Notes: generated by a model not told the origin, from the letters alone. A stretch of DNA of 64,000 nucleotides from Bacillus mycoides (GCF_001757995.1 NZ_LXLV01000073.1:124001-188000), one strand, 5' to 3'; positions 26,726 to 36,571 are shown, counted from the first letter of the stretch. Numbers and translations are program-made.

Positions 26726-27664
26726 ATGACCCTTTCAATAGTAGTACCTTGTTATAATGAGGAGAAGGTACTCAGAGCTTTCTATTCAGAGACTTCTCTT
26801 GAAATTCATAAACTAACTACTGATTATGAATTTGTTTTCGTCAATGATGGAAGTAAAGATAATACACTAGAAATTCTACGTGACCTAGCCGATTCAGACT
26901 CAACTGTGCATTATATATCATTTAGTAGGAATTTTGGAAAAGAAGCTGCTATGCTTGCAGGTCTAAAGTACGCTACAGGCGACGCTGTGGTTATTATGGA
27001 TGCTGATTTACAACATCCACCCGAACTAATAAAAGATATGTTAGACGGCTATAATAACGGCTATGATCAAGTAATTGCAAAGCGGACTAGAACGGGTGAT
27101 TCACCAGTACGCTCTTTCGTTTCTCGCTTATATTATAAAGTCATGAATAAATTCGTTGATATTGAACTAGTAGATGGCATCGGTGATTTTAGACTTTTAA
27201 GTAGAAGTGCAGTCGATTCATTACTCTCTCTAACTGAATACAATCGTTTTTCAAAAGGTTTATTTTCTTGGATCGGTTTCAAAGAACAAATTATTGAATA
27301 CGAAAATGTTTTACGTTCTGATGGAGAAAGTAAATGGACTTTCTCTAAGTTATTAAATTACGGGATAGATGGTGTAATTTCATTTAACAATAAACCATTG
27401 CGATTATCTATATACCTTGGATTATTAACAACGCTTTTAGCCGTTTTATATGTAATCACTACATTTATTCAAATTACCGTTAGCGGCGTCGATGTACCAG
27501 GTTACTTTACATTAATCTCTGCAATATTATTTATCGGTGGTATTCAACTCATTTTCCTAGGGGTTATCGGTGAATACATCGGTCGTATTTATTATGAAAC
27601 AAAGCGTAGACCACATTTCATTGTAGCAGAAAAAAAAGTTAGTAAAGTAAAACAAGAAGCTTAG
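26726..27664 (+). CDS. csbB: CsbB-like polyprenyl-phosphate glycosyltransferase (GT2 with two TM helices)
   Basis: Transferase of 312 residues: a GT-A domain with LSIVVPCYNEE, FVNDGSKDNT, GLKYATGDAVVIMDADLQHP and the catalytic region VDGIGDFRLLSRSAVD, then two membrane helices (about 232-253 and 265-290). This is the layout of CsbB/GtrB enzymes that load a sugar onto undecaprenyl phosphate. A perfect TAAGGAGG precedes the ATG. Placement directly after yfhO matches the csbB-yfhO pair of B. subtilis, pointing to lipoteichoic acid GlcNAc decoration. The flippase GtcA is not in the window. Confidence 0.87.
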   Translation: MTLSIVVPCYNEEKVLRAFYSETSLEIHKLTTDYEFVFVNDGSKDNTLEILRDLADSDSTVHYISFSRNFGKEAAMLAGLKYATGDAVVIMDADLQHPPELIKDMLDGYNNGYDQVIAKRTRTGDSPVRSFVSRLYYKVMNKFVDIELVDGIGDFRLLSRSAVDSLLSLTEYNRFSKGLFSWIGFKEQIIEYENVLRSDGESKWTFSKLLNYGIDGVISFNNKPLRLSIYLGLLTTLLAVLYVITTFIQITVSGVDVPGYFTLISAILFIGGIQLIFLGVIGEYIGRIYYETKRRPHFIVAEKKVSKVKQEA

Positions 27665-27702
27665 TAAAAAAGTTACTTCTGTAAATAGAAGTAACTTTTT
27701 TA
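27665..27702 (+). terminator. Terminator after csbB
   Basis: 16-bp stem around AGTTACTTCT (27665-27680 with 27687-27702), six-base loop and a T-run. Confidence 0.88.
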
Positions 27703-27832
27703 CTATTATATTTCCCAAAAAAATTAACGCAAAATAATCCTTGAAAAAATATACATTTTGAAATGATAGCATTATACAAAAGAATTTAGTATCATGATTC
27801 AAGGTACTATTTCAAGTTGGACGGAGGATACT

Positions 27833-29386
27833 ATGAGCTTATTAACAGTAGAAAAACTAGGACATACATTTGGCGATCGTACATTATTTAAAGATGTATC
27901 TATGCGATTACTAGCAGGTGAGCACGTTGGATTGGTCGGTGCAAACGGTGTTGGTAAATCAACATTTATGAATATCATTACTGGTCAACTTATCCATGAT
28001 GAGGGCCGTGTAGAATGGACACCTGGTACAAATTACAGTTACTTAGACCAGCATACAATTTTAACACCTGGTCGCACAATTCGTGATGTATTAGCTGACG
28101 CATTTTTACCTTTATTTAAAAAAGAAAAAGCTTTAAATGAAGTTGCAGAAAAAATGGGAACTGCAACACCAGAAGAATTAGAGGCACTTCTTGAGGAGAT
28201 GGCGGAAATACAAGATGCTCTCGAAGCAGGTGGTTTCTATTTACTAGATATGAAAATTGAAGAAGCAGCAAGAGGTCTTGGAATTAATGCAATCGGTTTA
28301 GATCGTGATGTTTCAGCACTAAGTGGTGGGCAACGTACAAAAGTATTACTTGCCAAACTATTACTTGAGCAACCAGAAGTGTTATTACTCGATGAGCCTA
28401 CTAACTATTTAGACGTTGAACATATTCATTGGTTAACGAATTATTTAAAAGAATATCCACATGCATTCTTATTAATTTCTCATGATACGGAATTTATGAA
28501 TAAATGCGTTGATGTTATTTTCCATCTAGAATTTACAAAAATGACGCGCTATACTGCGACATACGAAAAATTCCTAGAACTAGCAGAAATTAATAAAAAT
28601 CAACATATAAATGCTTATGAAAAACAGAAAGAGTTTATTAAAAAGCAAGAAGACTTTATTGCGAAGAACAAGGCTCGTTATTCAACGACAGGTCGTGCAA
28701 AGAGTCGTCAAAAACAACTTGATCGCATGGAGCGTATTGATCGTCCTGAAACAGCAATTAAGCCAGAATTCTCATTTAAAGAATGTCGTGCAAGTAGCCG
28801 TTTCGTCTTTGAAGGTGAAAATGTAGAAATCGGATATACACACCCATTACTACCAAAACTAACAATGACAATTGAACGCGGTGAAAAAATTGCCATTGTT
28901 GGATGTAATGGTGTCGGTAAATCAACATTACTAAAAACAATTTTAGGAAAAATTAAACCTTTAAGCGGTAAAACGAGTCTTGGTGACTTCTTAGAGCCTG
29001 CATACTTTGAGCAAGAAGTAAAAGCGGATAATATAACACCAATTGATGATGTTTGGAACACATTCCCTAGCATGGACCAACATCAAATTCGTGCAATGTT
29101 AGCAAAATGCGGATTAAAAAATGAGCATATCTCTCGCCCGCTAAATCAATTAAGTGGTGGCGAACAAGCAAAAGTTCGTTTATGTAAGCTAATGGGTGAA
29201 GAAAGTAACTGGATCCTATTCGATGAGCCAACAAACCATCTTGATGTTACAGCAAAGGAAGAACTTCAAAAAGCTCTGAAAGCATATAAAGGGACAATCC
29301 TTCTTGTATGTCACGAACCAGAATTTTATGAAGGCTGGATCACAAAAACTTGGAATGTTGAAGAGTGGGCAGAAAAAAACAACTAA
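27833..29386 (+). CDS. ABC-F ATPase (YfmM-like)
   Basis: Soluble twin ATP-binding cassette protein of 517 residues without membrane domains, acting at the ribosome in this family. First cassette: Walker A GANGVGKST (about 37-45), signature LSGGQRTKV, Walker B LLLDEPTNYLD. The linker (about 240-310) is Lys-rich helical with KARYSTTGRAKSRQKQLDRM. Second cassette: GCNGVGKST, LSGGEQAKV, ILFDEPTNHLD. The frame runs 13 codons upstream, but GGAGGATACT precedes the ATG at 27833. Antibiotic resistance cannot be assumed; this subgroup is a housekeeping translation factor type. It has its own terminator and is not obviously linked to the glycan genes. Confidence 0.92.
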   Translation: MSLLTVEKLGHTFGDRTLFKDVSMRLLAGEHVGLVGANGVGKSTFMNIITGQLIHDEGRVEWTPGTNYSYLDQHTILTPGRTIRDVLADAFLPLFKKEKALNEVAEKMGTATPEELEALLEEMAEIQDALEAGGFYLLDMKIEEAARGLGINAIGLDRDVSALSGGQRTKVLLAKLLLEQPEVLLLDEPTNYLDVEHIHWLTNYLKEYPHAFLLISHDTEFMNKCVDVIFHLEFTKMTRYTATYEKFLELAEINKNQHINAYEKQKEFIKKQEDFIAKNKARYSTTGRAKSRQKQLDRMERIDRPETAIKPEFSFKECRASSRFVFEGENVEIGYTHPLLPKLTMTIERGEKIAIVGCNGVGKSTLLKTILGKIKPLSGKTSLGDFLEPAYFEQEVKADNITPIDDVWNTFPSMDQHQIRAMLAKCGLKNEHISRPLNQLSGGEQAKVRLCKLMGEESNWILFDEPTNHLDVTAKEELQKALKAYKGTILLVCHEPEFYEGWITKTWNVEEWAEKNN

Positions 29387-29403
29387 ATTATTTCATGTCA
29401 GTA

Positions 29404-29446
29404 AAAAAGAGCCGTTCCTAATAGATATTTAGGGACGGTCTTTTTT
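29404..29446 (+). terminator. Terminator after the ABC-F gene
   Basis: GAGCCGTTCCTA pairs with TAGGGACGGTC (arms about 29409-29421 and 29429-29440), followed by seven T. Confidence 0.85.
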
Positions 29447-29601
29447 TATAAACAAAGATTTTTTCTCTCTCTCACCACTTACGAGAACCTCTCACAATAT
29501 AAAGAAATTAAAAATGTAAATTATACCCTTAATTTTATAATCTTACATTCCGAAGAGAATTTTGGTATCATTTAGATAAAATAGGAAAGGAATTAATTGA
29601 A

Positions 29602-30996
29602 ATGGTATTTAGTAACCTTGTCTTTTTATGTTTATTTTTACCCGCTGTACTCTTAATTTATTATGCTGTACGCAAAGAACTACAAAATATAGTTTTATTA
29701 TTTTTTAGTTTAGTATTTTATGCTTGGGGCGAACCCATTTATGTTTTCCTAATGCTGTTTTCTATCTTTGTTAACTATTGGTTTGGTATCTTATTAGGGA
29801 ATAGTCGCTTCACAAATGGGCAAAGAAAACTATTATTAACGTTTGCAATTGTAATGAACACAGCTATTTTAGGATATTTTAAATACGCAAACTTTTTAGT
29901 GGATAATATTAATTCTATCTTCCATACCAATATCATTCTTGAAAAAATACCTTTACCAATTGGTATTTCATTTTTCACGTTCCATGCGATGAGTTATATT
30001 ATCGACATTTATAAGAAAAAAGTCGATGCTCAACGAAATATCTTTGATTTGGCTTTATACTTTACTGTATTTCCACAATTAGTAGCAGGACCAATTGTTC
30101 GTTATAATACAATTTCTCACCAATTACACCAGCGAACTGTTGATGCCGAAAAATTCTCTGAAGGAGTTCGCCGTTTTATTATTGGTTTGGGGAAAAAAGT
30201 TTTAATTGCTAACCAATTAGGTGCTATAGCCGATGAGATTTTCGCAATGAATCCTTCTGATATGAGTGTATCATTAGCTTGGATGGGAGCCATTGCCTAT
30301 ACGCTACAAATTTATTTTGATTTTTCTGGATATAGTGACATGGCCATCGGATTAGGAAAGATGTTTGGATTTGATTTTCTAGAAAACTTTAATTATCCAT
30401 ATATCTCAAAATCCATTTCCGAATTTTGGCGTCGTTGGCATATTTCGCTCGGTTCTTGGTTCCGCGATTATGTCTATATTCCTCTTGGAGGAAATCGTGT
30501 TACAACTTGGAAAGTTTATCGTAATCTCTTCATCGTATGGGGATTAACCGGTTTTTGGCATGGTGCCAGTTGGACCTTTATGATTTGGGGTATTTATTAT
30601 GGAATTCTAATTGCACTTGAAAAAGCAGGACTTGAAAGCCTACTTCAAAAATTATGGAGTCCTCTCCAACATATTTACGTTATGTTTTTAGTTATTATTG
30701 GATGGGTATTTTTCCGCGCAGATAATTTCAGTTATTGCCTTGAATTTTTAAAATCCATGTTCGGATTTAACGGTCCGTTAACAGACATTAATAGTTATTT
30801 CTATATAATGAATTATTGGGGCATTTTCCTATTAGCTATTATTACTGCAGCGCCCGTATTTCCATGGTTACAAAAAGTGTTATCAACAAAAAGATTTGCT
30901 GTTTTATCGCCAATTTATTATTTAAGTATTTTAGTCATTGTTTTAGTATTCCTAACAAATGCAACTTATAATCCATTTATTTATTTCCGTTTTTAA
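29602..30996 (+). CDS. MBOAT family O-acyltransferase (AlgI/PatA-like)
   Basis: Polytopic protein of 464 residues with about 11 hydrophobic segments. The MBOAT signature ISEFWRRWHISLGSWFRDYV (about 271-290) and the catalytic histidine in GLTGFWHGASWTFMIWG (about 313-329) are intact; FPQLVAGPIVRYN lies near 166. Enzymes of this type pass acetyl groups across the membrane to a partner that O-acetylates an extracellular glycan. The partner is the next gene (DHHW protein), 12 bases downstream. The pair resembles PatA/PatB and AlgI/AlgX systems. The acceptor may be a secondary wall polymer, peptidoglycan or the glycan made by neighbouring genes. Confidence 0.92.
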   Translation: MVFSNLVFLCLFLPAVLLIYYAVRKELQNIVLLFFSLVFYAWGEPIYVFLMLFSIFVNYWFGILLGNSRFTNGQRKLLLTFAIVMNTAILGYFKYANFLVDNINSIFHTNIILEKIPLPIGISFFTFHAMSYIIDIYKKKVDAQRNIFDLALYFTVFPQLVAGPIVRYNTISHQLHQRTVDAEKFSEGVRRFIIGLGKKVLIANQLGAIADEIFAMNPSDMSVSLAWMGAIAYTLQIYFDFSGYSDMAIGLGKMFGFDFLENFNYPYISKSISEFWRRWHISLGSWFRDYVYIPLGGNRVTTWKVYRNLFIVWGLTGFWHGASWTFMIWGIYYGILIALEKAGLESLLQKLWSPLQHIYVMFLVIIGWVFFRADNFSYCLEFLKSMFGFNGPLTDINSYFYIMNYWGIFLLAIITAAPVFPWLQKVLSTKRFAVLSPIYYLSILVIVLVFLTNATYNPFIYFRF

Positions 30997-31008
30997 AGGA
31001 GGTTCACT

Positions 31009-32226
31009 ATGAAGAAATTTCAAAACCTCACTTTAATAATGGGGTTTCTTACAGTTATTTTTGGAGTGGGCATTTGGACAGCAAAAGTTATCCTTATAGA
31101 TAAAAAGACATTTTCTGAATTTGAGAACAGAAACTTAGCAATTAGACCTGCTGTAAGTGCTTCCACTATAAAAACTGGAGAATTATTTAAAGGTATCGAA
31201 ACACATTTTACAGATCATATTGGACCTAGAGATTTCTTTCTTGAAAGTTATATAAAGTTCCAACTGTCTATGAATCGAACATTCGTAAACAACATTCATG
31301 TTACAAACGATCAATTTATTTTTAATAGGCCTAATATGGAAAATCATTTAAATGATGTTGATGCTGGGGTTCATGAATTAAATACTTTGAAAAAAGATTT
31401 TCCACAAACAGAATTTTATTTTTCTTTAGTTCCTAGTAAGCAAACAGCGTTACAATATAAGCTTCCCTCTTACCTAAATCTTGGGTACGAACAAATACTT
31501 AGGGATCACCTTGCTGAGAGATTGGCAGAAACTAAATTCCCTATTATTGATGTATTACCAATGTTTAAAGAAAGATTTACCAACAAAGAACTAGAACGAA
31601 TGTATTTAACTACAGACCATCATTGGAATATGGAAGGTGCCTTTTATGCATATGAGGATACGATGAATTTTATTAATTCTCATTCAAACAAATATAAAGG
31701 ACAACCAATAAAGAAAGATGACTACACCATTAACTGGGAAAAACCGAAAGGAAAGTTTGTTGGTAGCTGGAATAATCAATTGTACCGCTTAATTGATACT
31801 TCATCTGTACAAATTCCATATGTCCATTATAATTCGGGTGAATCTTGGGACGACTACACAGTTTACTATGGTGCTATTAAAGAGGATACTGCTAAGGAAT
31901 CTATGGCTCAGTTTTACGGAAAAGAAAAAGATATTCCTGCCCCTGGATATGCTAGTGTTTATCAAACGGATTTCCCTGAAATAAACATCATCAATGAAAA
32001 GGCAGACAACGATTTACACATTGTTATCTTAAAAGATTCGTATGCTGATGCTACATATCCTTTATTTGCACGTAATTTTGCTAAAACAACTTTTATTGAT
32101 CCTCGTTACACTCAAGGAAAAAGTGTGAAACAGCAAATAGAAGAACAAAATGCAGATATTGTATTGTTTATATACAATGACACCAACGTTTATGGTGATA
32201 TGTATAAATTTCAAAATGTAAAATAA
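31009..32226 (+). CDS. DHHW-motif extracellular O-acetyltransferase (AlgJ/AlgX/PatB-like)
   Basis: Membrane-anchored outside protein of 405 residues. An N-terminal hydrophobic helix (about 8-30) is a signal anchor. The SGNH-like domain has SLVPSKQTALQY (about 139-150), the DHHW motif at 203-206 in TTDHHWNMEGAFYAYE, and the serine-containing VILKDSYADATYP near residue 345, which together supply the Ser-His-Asp catalytic set of this family. AAAGGAGG lies before the ATG, 12 bases after the MBOAT gene stop, so the two are co-transcribed. It probably moves acetyl from the MBOAT protein to a surface glycan. Confidence 0.9.
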   Translation: MKKFQNLTLIMGFLTVIFGVGIWTAKVILIDKKTFSEFENRNLAIRPAVSASTIKTGELFKGIETHFTDHIGPRDFFLESYIKFQLSMNRTFVNNIHVTNDQFIFNRPNMENHLNDVDAGVHELNTLKKDFPQTEFYFSLVPSKQTALQYKLPSYLNLGYEQILRDHLAERLAETKFPIIDVLPMFKERFTNKELERMYLTTDHHWNMEGAFYAYEDTMNFINSHSNKYKGQPIKKDDYTINWEKPKGKFVGSWNNQLYRLIDTSSVQIPYVHYNSGESWDDYTVYYGAIKEDTAKESMAQFYGKEKDIPAPGYASVYQTDFPEINIINEKADNDLHIVILKDSYADATYPLFARNFAKTTFIDPRYTQGKSVKQQIEEQNADIVLFIYNDTNVYGDMYKFQNVK

Positions 32227-32240
32227 AAACTTATTTTCAA

Positions 32241-32276
32241 CTGTAATCAGTGGGACTTCAATCCCACTGATTACAG
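32241..32276. terminator. 15-bp hairpin between convergent genes
   Basis: Perfect stem CTGTAATCAGTGGGA (32241-32255) with its complement (32262-32276), loop CTTCAA. T-tracts are weak on both sides; position between convergent stops supports terminator function. Confidence 0.65.
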
Positions 32277-32278
32277 TC

Positions 32279-33148
32279 TCAATTTATATAGTAATATCGG
32301 GCTAACCTCAATCTAAAATCATTCAAATCATTATACGCTTCCAAATTCGCTAACATCCCTCGAATAACTGGAATTCTCGGATTTTGAACTCTCATTTCGG
32401 ATTCTAAAACGTCTAAAGTAACTAAAACCTCATCATTTTCCAGTTGATCAGCTAATGTTCGTTTTAATATAATAATTTCATTTAAAAAATGCTCTTTCAC
32501 TTGTTCTTTAATAAGCTCTGAGCTACAAAATAACTCCCCAATCTTTTCTTCATTTAAAACAGGTTCCTCCGAAGAGTCTAGAAGCCCTTCTACTAAATCG
32601 TCTACTCTTTTTAAAATAAATGAAGAAACATGAGAGAAATCTATTTCCGGTTCATTTAAAATAATTAATTGTAAATAACCGTGGCATATCCCTTCCACCA
32701 TAATTACCAAATCTAATAAGTATGGACTGATCTTTTCACCATAAATAGACAGTAGGCTATTCCGATAAAATGCATGAGATTCTAACTTCATCCGCACCAT
32801 AAACTCTTCTACTTCTTTATTAAATGGAATGGCATTTTCTCTTGCATGCATAATAATAAATTCTTTATGTTTTTGCACATCAGTAAACTGAAAATATAAT
32901 TGTTTTTCAAATTTTTCACGTGGTAATAACGATTCTTTTTCAATATCCAGCATTTTCTTTTGGATTTTGTCATAATAATATCGAAGTGTCGCTAATAAAA
33001 GCTCATCTTTCGATTTAAAATACAAATAAAAAGCCCCTTTTGATATACCACAAGCTGTGACAATTTCTTGTACTGGCGTTGCATTTACACCCTTAGTCGC
33101 AAATAACTTCATAGCCATCTCTATAATTAAGCGCTCTTTTTCTTTCAT
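32279..33148 (-). CDS. TetR family repressor, probable regulator of the divergent RND pump
   Basis: Repressor of 289 residues, longer than the usual 190-220. The N-terminal helix-turn-helix (about 5-52) reads MKLFATKGVNATPVQEIV then GISKGAFYLYFKSKDELL. The remaining helical ligand-binding part is extended by about 80 residues, with acidic and hydrophobic helices; it ends RLRLARYYYIN. The gene is divergent from an RND efflux gene and the shared 306-base gap carries two TetR-style palindromes over that gene's promoter. GGAGAG precedes the ATG. Ligand unknown; pump substrates are the usual inducers. Confidence 0.9.
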   Translation of the reverse strand: MKEKERLIIEMAMKLFATKGVNATPVQEIVTACGISKGAFYLYFKSKDELLLATLRYYYDKIQKKMLDIEKESLLPREKFEKQLYFQFTDVQKHKEFIIMHARENAIPFNKEVEEFMVRMKLESHAFYRNSLLSIYGEKISPYLLDLVIMVEGICHGYLQLIILNEPEIDFSHVSSFILKRVDDLVEGLLDSSEEPVLNEEKIGELFCSSELIKEQVKEHFLNEIIILKRTLADQLENDEVLVTLDVLESEMRVQNPRIPVIRGMLANLEAYNDLNDFRLRLARYYYIN

Positions 33149-33375
33149 ATCTTCTCTCCTAAACTTAATTTCGCATCTTATGTAAATTTAAATTCAATTC
33201 AGTCTTATATTAGCAAGTAGCAAGACCCCTATCCAAAAATTTAATGGGACAAAAAAATTATTTTGAGGCCTACTATCTATATAGAAGCTCAATTAATAAA
33301 AGCTAATGATTCAGTAAGAAATAACAAAAAAATCTCTCTCCTTACAGTTTCACTTTATTATACCATCTCTTTTCA

Positions 33376-33430
33376 TTGACGACTGACCGACCAGTCAGTT
33401 ATATTATGTATTAGACTGACCAGTTGGTCA
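33376..33430 (+). promoter_or_regulatory. RND pump promoter with two TetR-type operators
   Basis: -35 TTGACG (33376-33381) and -10 TATATT (33400-33405). Operator 1 ACTGAC-N6-GTCAGT (33382-33399) fills the spacer. Operator 2 TGACCA-GT-TGGTCA (33417-33430) covers the start region. Both share the TGACC/GGTCA theme, so one repressor could bind both and block polymerase. Confidence 0.8.
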
Positions 33431-33454
33431 ATACAATAAAAAGGGAGCGCAAAC

Positions 33455-36400
33455 ATGAACAAACTCATTAATTTCTCGTTAAAAAATAAGTTCGCGGTTT
33501 GGCTACTAACCATTATTGTTACCATTGCAGGCATTTATTCTGGGATGAATATGAAGTTAGAAACAATCCCTGATATTACAACGCCTATTGTAACAGTAAC
33601 TACGGTTTATCCTGGTGCTACACCAGAAGAAGTAGCTGATAAAATTTCAAAACCAATGGAAGGGCAACTCCAAAATTTAAGCGGTGTAAACGTTGTTAGT
33701 TCATCATCTTATCAAAATGCATCTTCTATTCAGGTAGAATATGATTTTGATAAAAATATGGAAAAAGCCGAAACGGAAATTAAAGAATCGCTCGCAAACG
33801 TGAAACTGCCAGAAGGTGTGAAAGACCCGAAAGTCTCACGAGTAAACTTTAATGCCTTTCCTGTTATTTCATTAAGCGTAGCGAGTAAAAATGAATCTTT
33901 AGCTGCCTTAACAGAAAATGTAGAAAAAAATGTTGTTCCTGGATTAAAAGGACTTGATGGTGTCGCATCTGTTCAAATCGCAGGTCAACAAGTAGACGAA
34001 GTACAGCTTGTCTTCAAAAAAGATAAGATGAAAGAATTAGGTTTAAGTGAAGATACGGTAAAAAATATGATTAAAGGTTCGGACGTATCGTTACCACTTG
34101 GCTTATATACATTTAAAGATACGGAAAAATCAGTTGTTGTAGATGGTAACATTACAACAATTAAAGCATTAAAAGAATTAAAAATTCCAGCTATCCCTTC
34201 ATCACCGAATGGTCAAGGTAATCAAAATGCTGGTGCTGGAACACAAGCACCACAAATGAATCCAGCCACTATGAACGGCATACCAACGGTTACATTAGAA
34301 GACATTGCTGATATTAAAGAAGTCGGAAAAGCAGAGTCTATTTCTCGAACAAATGGAAAAGAAGCAATTGGAATTCAAATTGTGAAGGCTGCTGATGCGA
34401 ATACAGTTGATGTTGTAAATGCAGTTAAAGATAAAGTAAAAGACCTTGAGAAAAAATATAAAGACTTAGAGATTATTTCAACATTTGATCAAGGTGCGCC
34501 TATTGAAAAATCAGTCGAAACAATGCTTAGCAAAGCAATCTTTGGTGCTATCTTTGCGATTGTTATTATTATGTTGTTCCTGCGAAACATTCGAACAACG
34601 CTAATCTCTGTCGTTTCTATACCACTTTCTCTATTAATTGCAGTTTTAGTCATAAAACAAATGGATATTACGCTTAACATTATGACACTTGGAGCAATGA
34701 CAGTCGCTATCGGACGTGTCGTCGATGACTCCATTGTTGTTATTGAAAATATTTATCGACGTATGTCGTTATCAGAAGAAAAATTACGTGGAAAAGATTT
34801 AATTCGTGAAGCTACGAAAGAAATGTTTATCCCAATTATGTCTTCTACAATTGTAACAATCGCTGTATTCTTACCTCTTGGGCTTGTAAAGGGTATGATT
34901 GGTGAAATGTTCTTACCATTTGCTTTAACAATTGTTTTTGCCCTACTTGCTTCCTTACTTGTGGCAGTTACAATTGTGCCGATGCTAGCACATTCCTTAT
35001 TTAAGAAGGAAAGCATGCGAGAAAAAGAAGTACATCATGAGGAAAAACCAAGCAAATTAGCAAACGGCTATAAACGTATACTTGAATGGGCTTTAAATCA
35101 TAAAATCATCACATCAAGTATCGCTGTCCTTCTATTAATTGGTAGTCTTGCACTTGTACCAATTATCGGTGTCAGCTTCTTACCATCTGAAGAAGAAAAA
35201 ATGATTATCGCAACGTACAAACCTGAGCCAGGTCAAACGTTAGACGACGTTGAAAAAATTGCAACGAAAGCTGAAAAGCATTTCCAAGATAAAAAAGACG
35301 TCAAAACGATTCAATTCTCATTAGGCGGCGAAAACCCAATGAGCCCTGGTCAAACAAATCAAGCAATGTTCTTCGTTCAATATGATAACGATACGAAAAA
35401 CTTTGAAAAAGAGAAAGAACAAGTCGTTAAAGATTTACAAAATATGTCTGGAAAAGGCGAATGGAAAAACCAAGATTTCGGAGCAAGTGGCGGTAGTAAC
35501 GAAATTAAACTATACGTTTATGGAGATAGCTCTGAAGAAATTAAGCCTGTCGTGAAAGACATTCAAAATATCATGAAGAAAAATAAAGATTTAAAAGATA
35601 TAGACTCTAGTGTTGCAAAAACATATGCAGAATATACTTTGGTCGCAGATCAAGAAAAGTTAAGTAAAATGGGGCTAACTGCTGCTCAAATTGGAATGGG
35701 ACTTTCTAATCAACATGATCGCCCTGTTCTAACAACAATTAAAAAAGACGGTAAAGATATCAATGTATATGTCGAAGCTGAAAAACAAAATTATGAAACA
35801 ATCGATGATTTAACAAATCGTAAAATTACAACACCACTTGGTAATGAAGTTGCTGTTAAAGATGTTATGACTGTAAAAGAAGGTGAAACTTCTAACACAG
35901 TAACACATCGTGATGGCCGTGTTTATGCGGAAGTTAGTGCAAAATTAACATCTGATGACGTTTCAAAAGCATCTGCCGCTGTTCAAAAAGAAGTAGATAA
36001 AATGGATCTTCCTTCTGGTGTAGATGTTTCTACGGGCGGTGTTACACAAGATATTCAAGAATCATTCAAACAACTTGGCTTAGCGATGTTAGCTGCGATT
36101 GCCATTGTATACTTCGTTCTTGTTGTTACATTTGGTGGTGCCCTTGCACCATTCGCAATTTTATTCTCGCTACCATTCACAATCATTGGTGCACTCGTTG
36201 CCTTATTAATCTCTGGCGAAACGTTAAGTGTATCTGCGATGATTGGGGCTCTTATGCTAATTGGTATCGTTGTAACGAACGCAATCGTGCTCATTGACCG
36301 TGTTATTCATAAAGAAAATGACGGCCTATCAACACGTGACGCATTATTAGAAGCTGGTGCAACACGCTTACGTCCTATCTTAATGACTGCAATTGCAACA

Positions 36401-36571
36401 ATTGGGGCTCTTATCCCGCTTGCATTAGGATTTGAAGGTAGCGGCTTAATTTCTAAAGGACTTGGTGTAACAGTAATCGGTGGATTAACAAGTTCAACGT
36501 TATTAACACTTCTTATTGTTCCAATCGTTTATGAAGCACTAAGCAAATTTAAAAAGAAAAAAGTAAAATAA
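33455..36571 (+). CDS. RND family efflux permease (SwrC/YerP, AcrB-like)
   Basis: Inner-membrane drug/proton antiporter of 1038 residues, the normal AcrB-type length, with 12 hydrophobic segments in two halves (helix 1 at 12-30; blocks near 350-520 and 860-1030). PDITTPIVTVTTVYPGATPEEVADKI is the porter-domain signature. The proton-relay aspartate pair is in IGRVVDDSIVVIENIY in helix 4. The first outside loop carries a Gly/Asn/Gln-rich insert (about 250-275). There is no adaptor or outer-membrane gene, as expected in a Gram-positive. SwrC of B. subtilis exports surfactin; this protein's substrate is unknown. Controlled by the divergent TetR gene. Confidence 0.93.
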   Translation: MNKLINFSLKNKFAVWLLTIIVTIAGIYSGMNMKLETIPDITTPIVTVTTVYPGATPEEVADKISKPMEGQLQNLSGVNVVSSSSYQNASSIQVEYDFDKNMEKAETEIKESLANVKLPEGVKDPKVSRVNFNAFPVISLSVASKNESLAALTENVEKNVVPGLKGLDGVASVQIAGQQVDEVQLVFKKDKMKELGLSEDTVKNMIKGSDVSLPLGLYTFKDTEKSVVVDGNITTIKALKELKIPAIPSSPNGQGNQNAGAGTQAPQMNPATMNGIPTVTLEDIADIKEVGKAESISRTNGKEAIGIQIVKAADANTVDVVNAVKDKVKDLEKKYKDLEIISTFDQGAPIEKSVETMLSKAIFGAIFAIVIIMLFLRNIRTTLISVVSIPLSLLIAVLVIKQMDITLNIMTLGAMTVAIGRVVDDSIVVIENIYRRMSLSEEKLRGKDLIREATKEMFIPIMSSTIVTIAVFLPLGLVKGMIGEMFLPFALTIVFALLASLLVAVTIVPMLAHSLFKKESMREKEVHHEEKPSKLANGYKRILEWALNHKIITSSIAVLLLIGSLALVPIIGVSFLPSEEEKMIIATYKPEPGQTLDDVEKIATKAEKHFQDKKDVKTIQFSLGGENPMSPGQTNQAMFFVQYDNDTKNFEKEKEQVVKDLQNMSGKGEWKNQDFGASGGSNEIKLYVYGDSSEEIKPVVKDIQNIMKKNKDLKDIDSSVAKTYAEYTLVADQEKLSKMGLTAAQIGMGLSNQHDRPVLTTIKKDGKDINVYVEAEKQNYETIDDLTNRKITTPLGNEVAVKDVMTVKEGETSNTVTHRDGRVYAEVSAKLTSDDVSKASAAVQKEVDKMDLPSGVDVSTGGVTQDIQESFKQLGLAMLAAIAIVYFVLVVTFGGALAPFAILFSLPFTIIGALVALLISGETLSVSAMIGALMLIGIVVTNAIVLIDRVIHKENDGLSTRDALLEAGATRLRPILMTAIATIGALIPLALGFEGSGLISKGLGVTVIGGLTSSTLLTLLIVPIVYEALSKFKKKKVK

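Noticed and set aside
27833-29386. ABC-F protein considered as an antibiotic-resistance determinant
   Set aside because: Linker and sequence resemble chromosomal housekeeping ABC-F proteins of Bacillus, and there is no leader peptide or mobile context.
29602-32226. MBOAT/DHHW pair considered as part of an alginate operon
   Set aside because: No alginate polymerase or epimerase genes are present; the family names only reflect homology.
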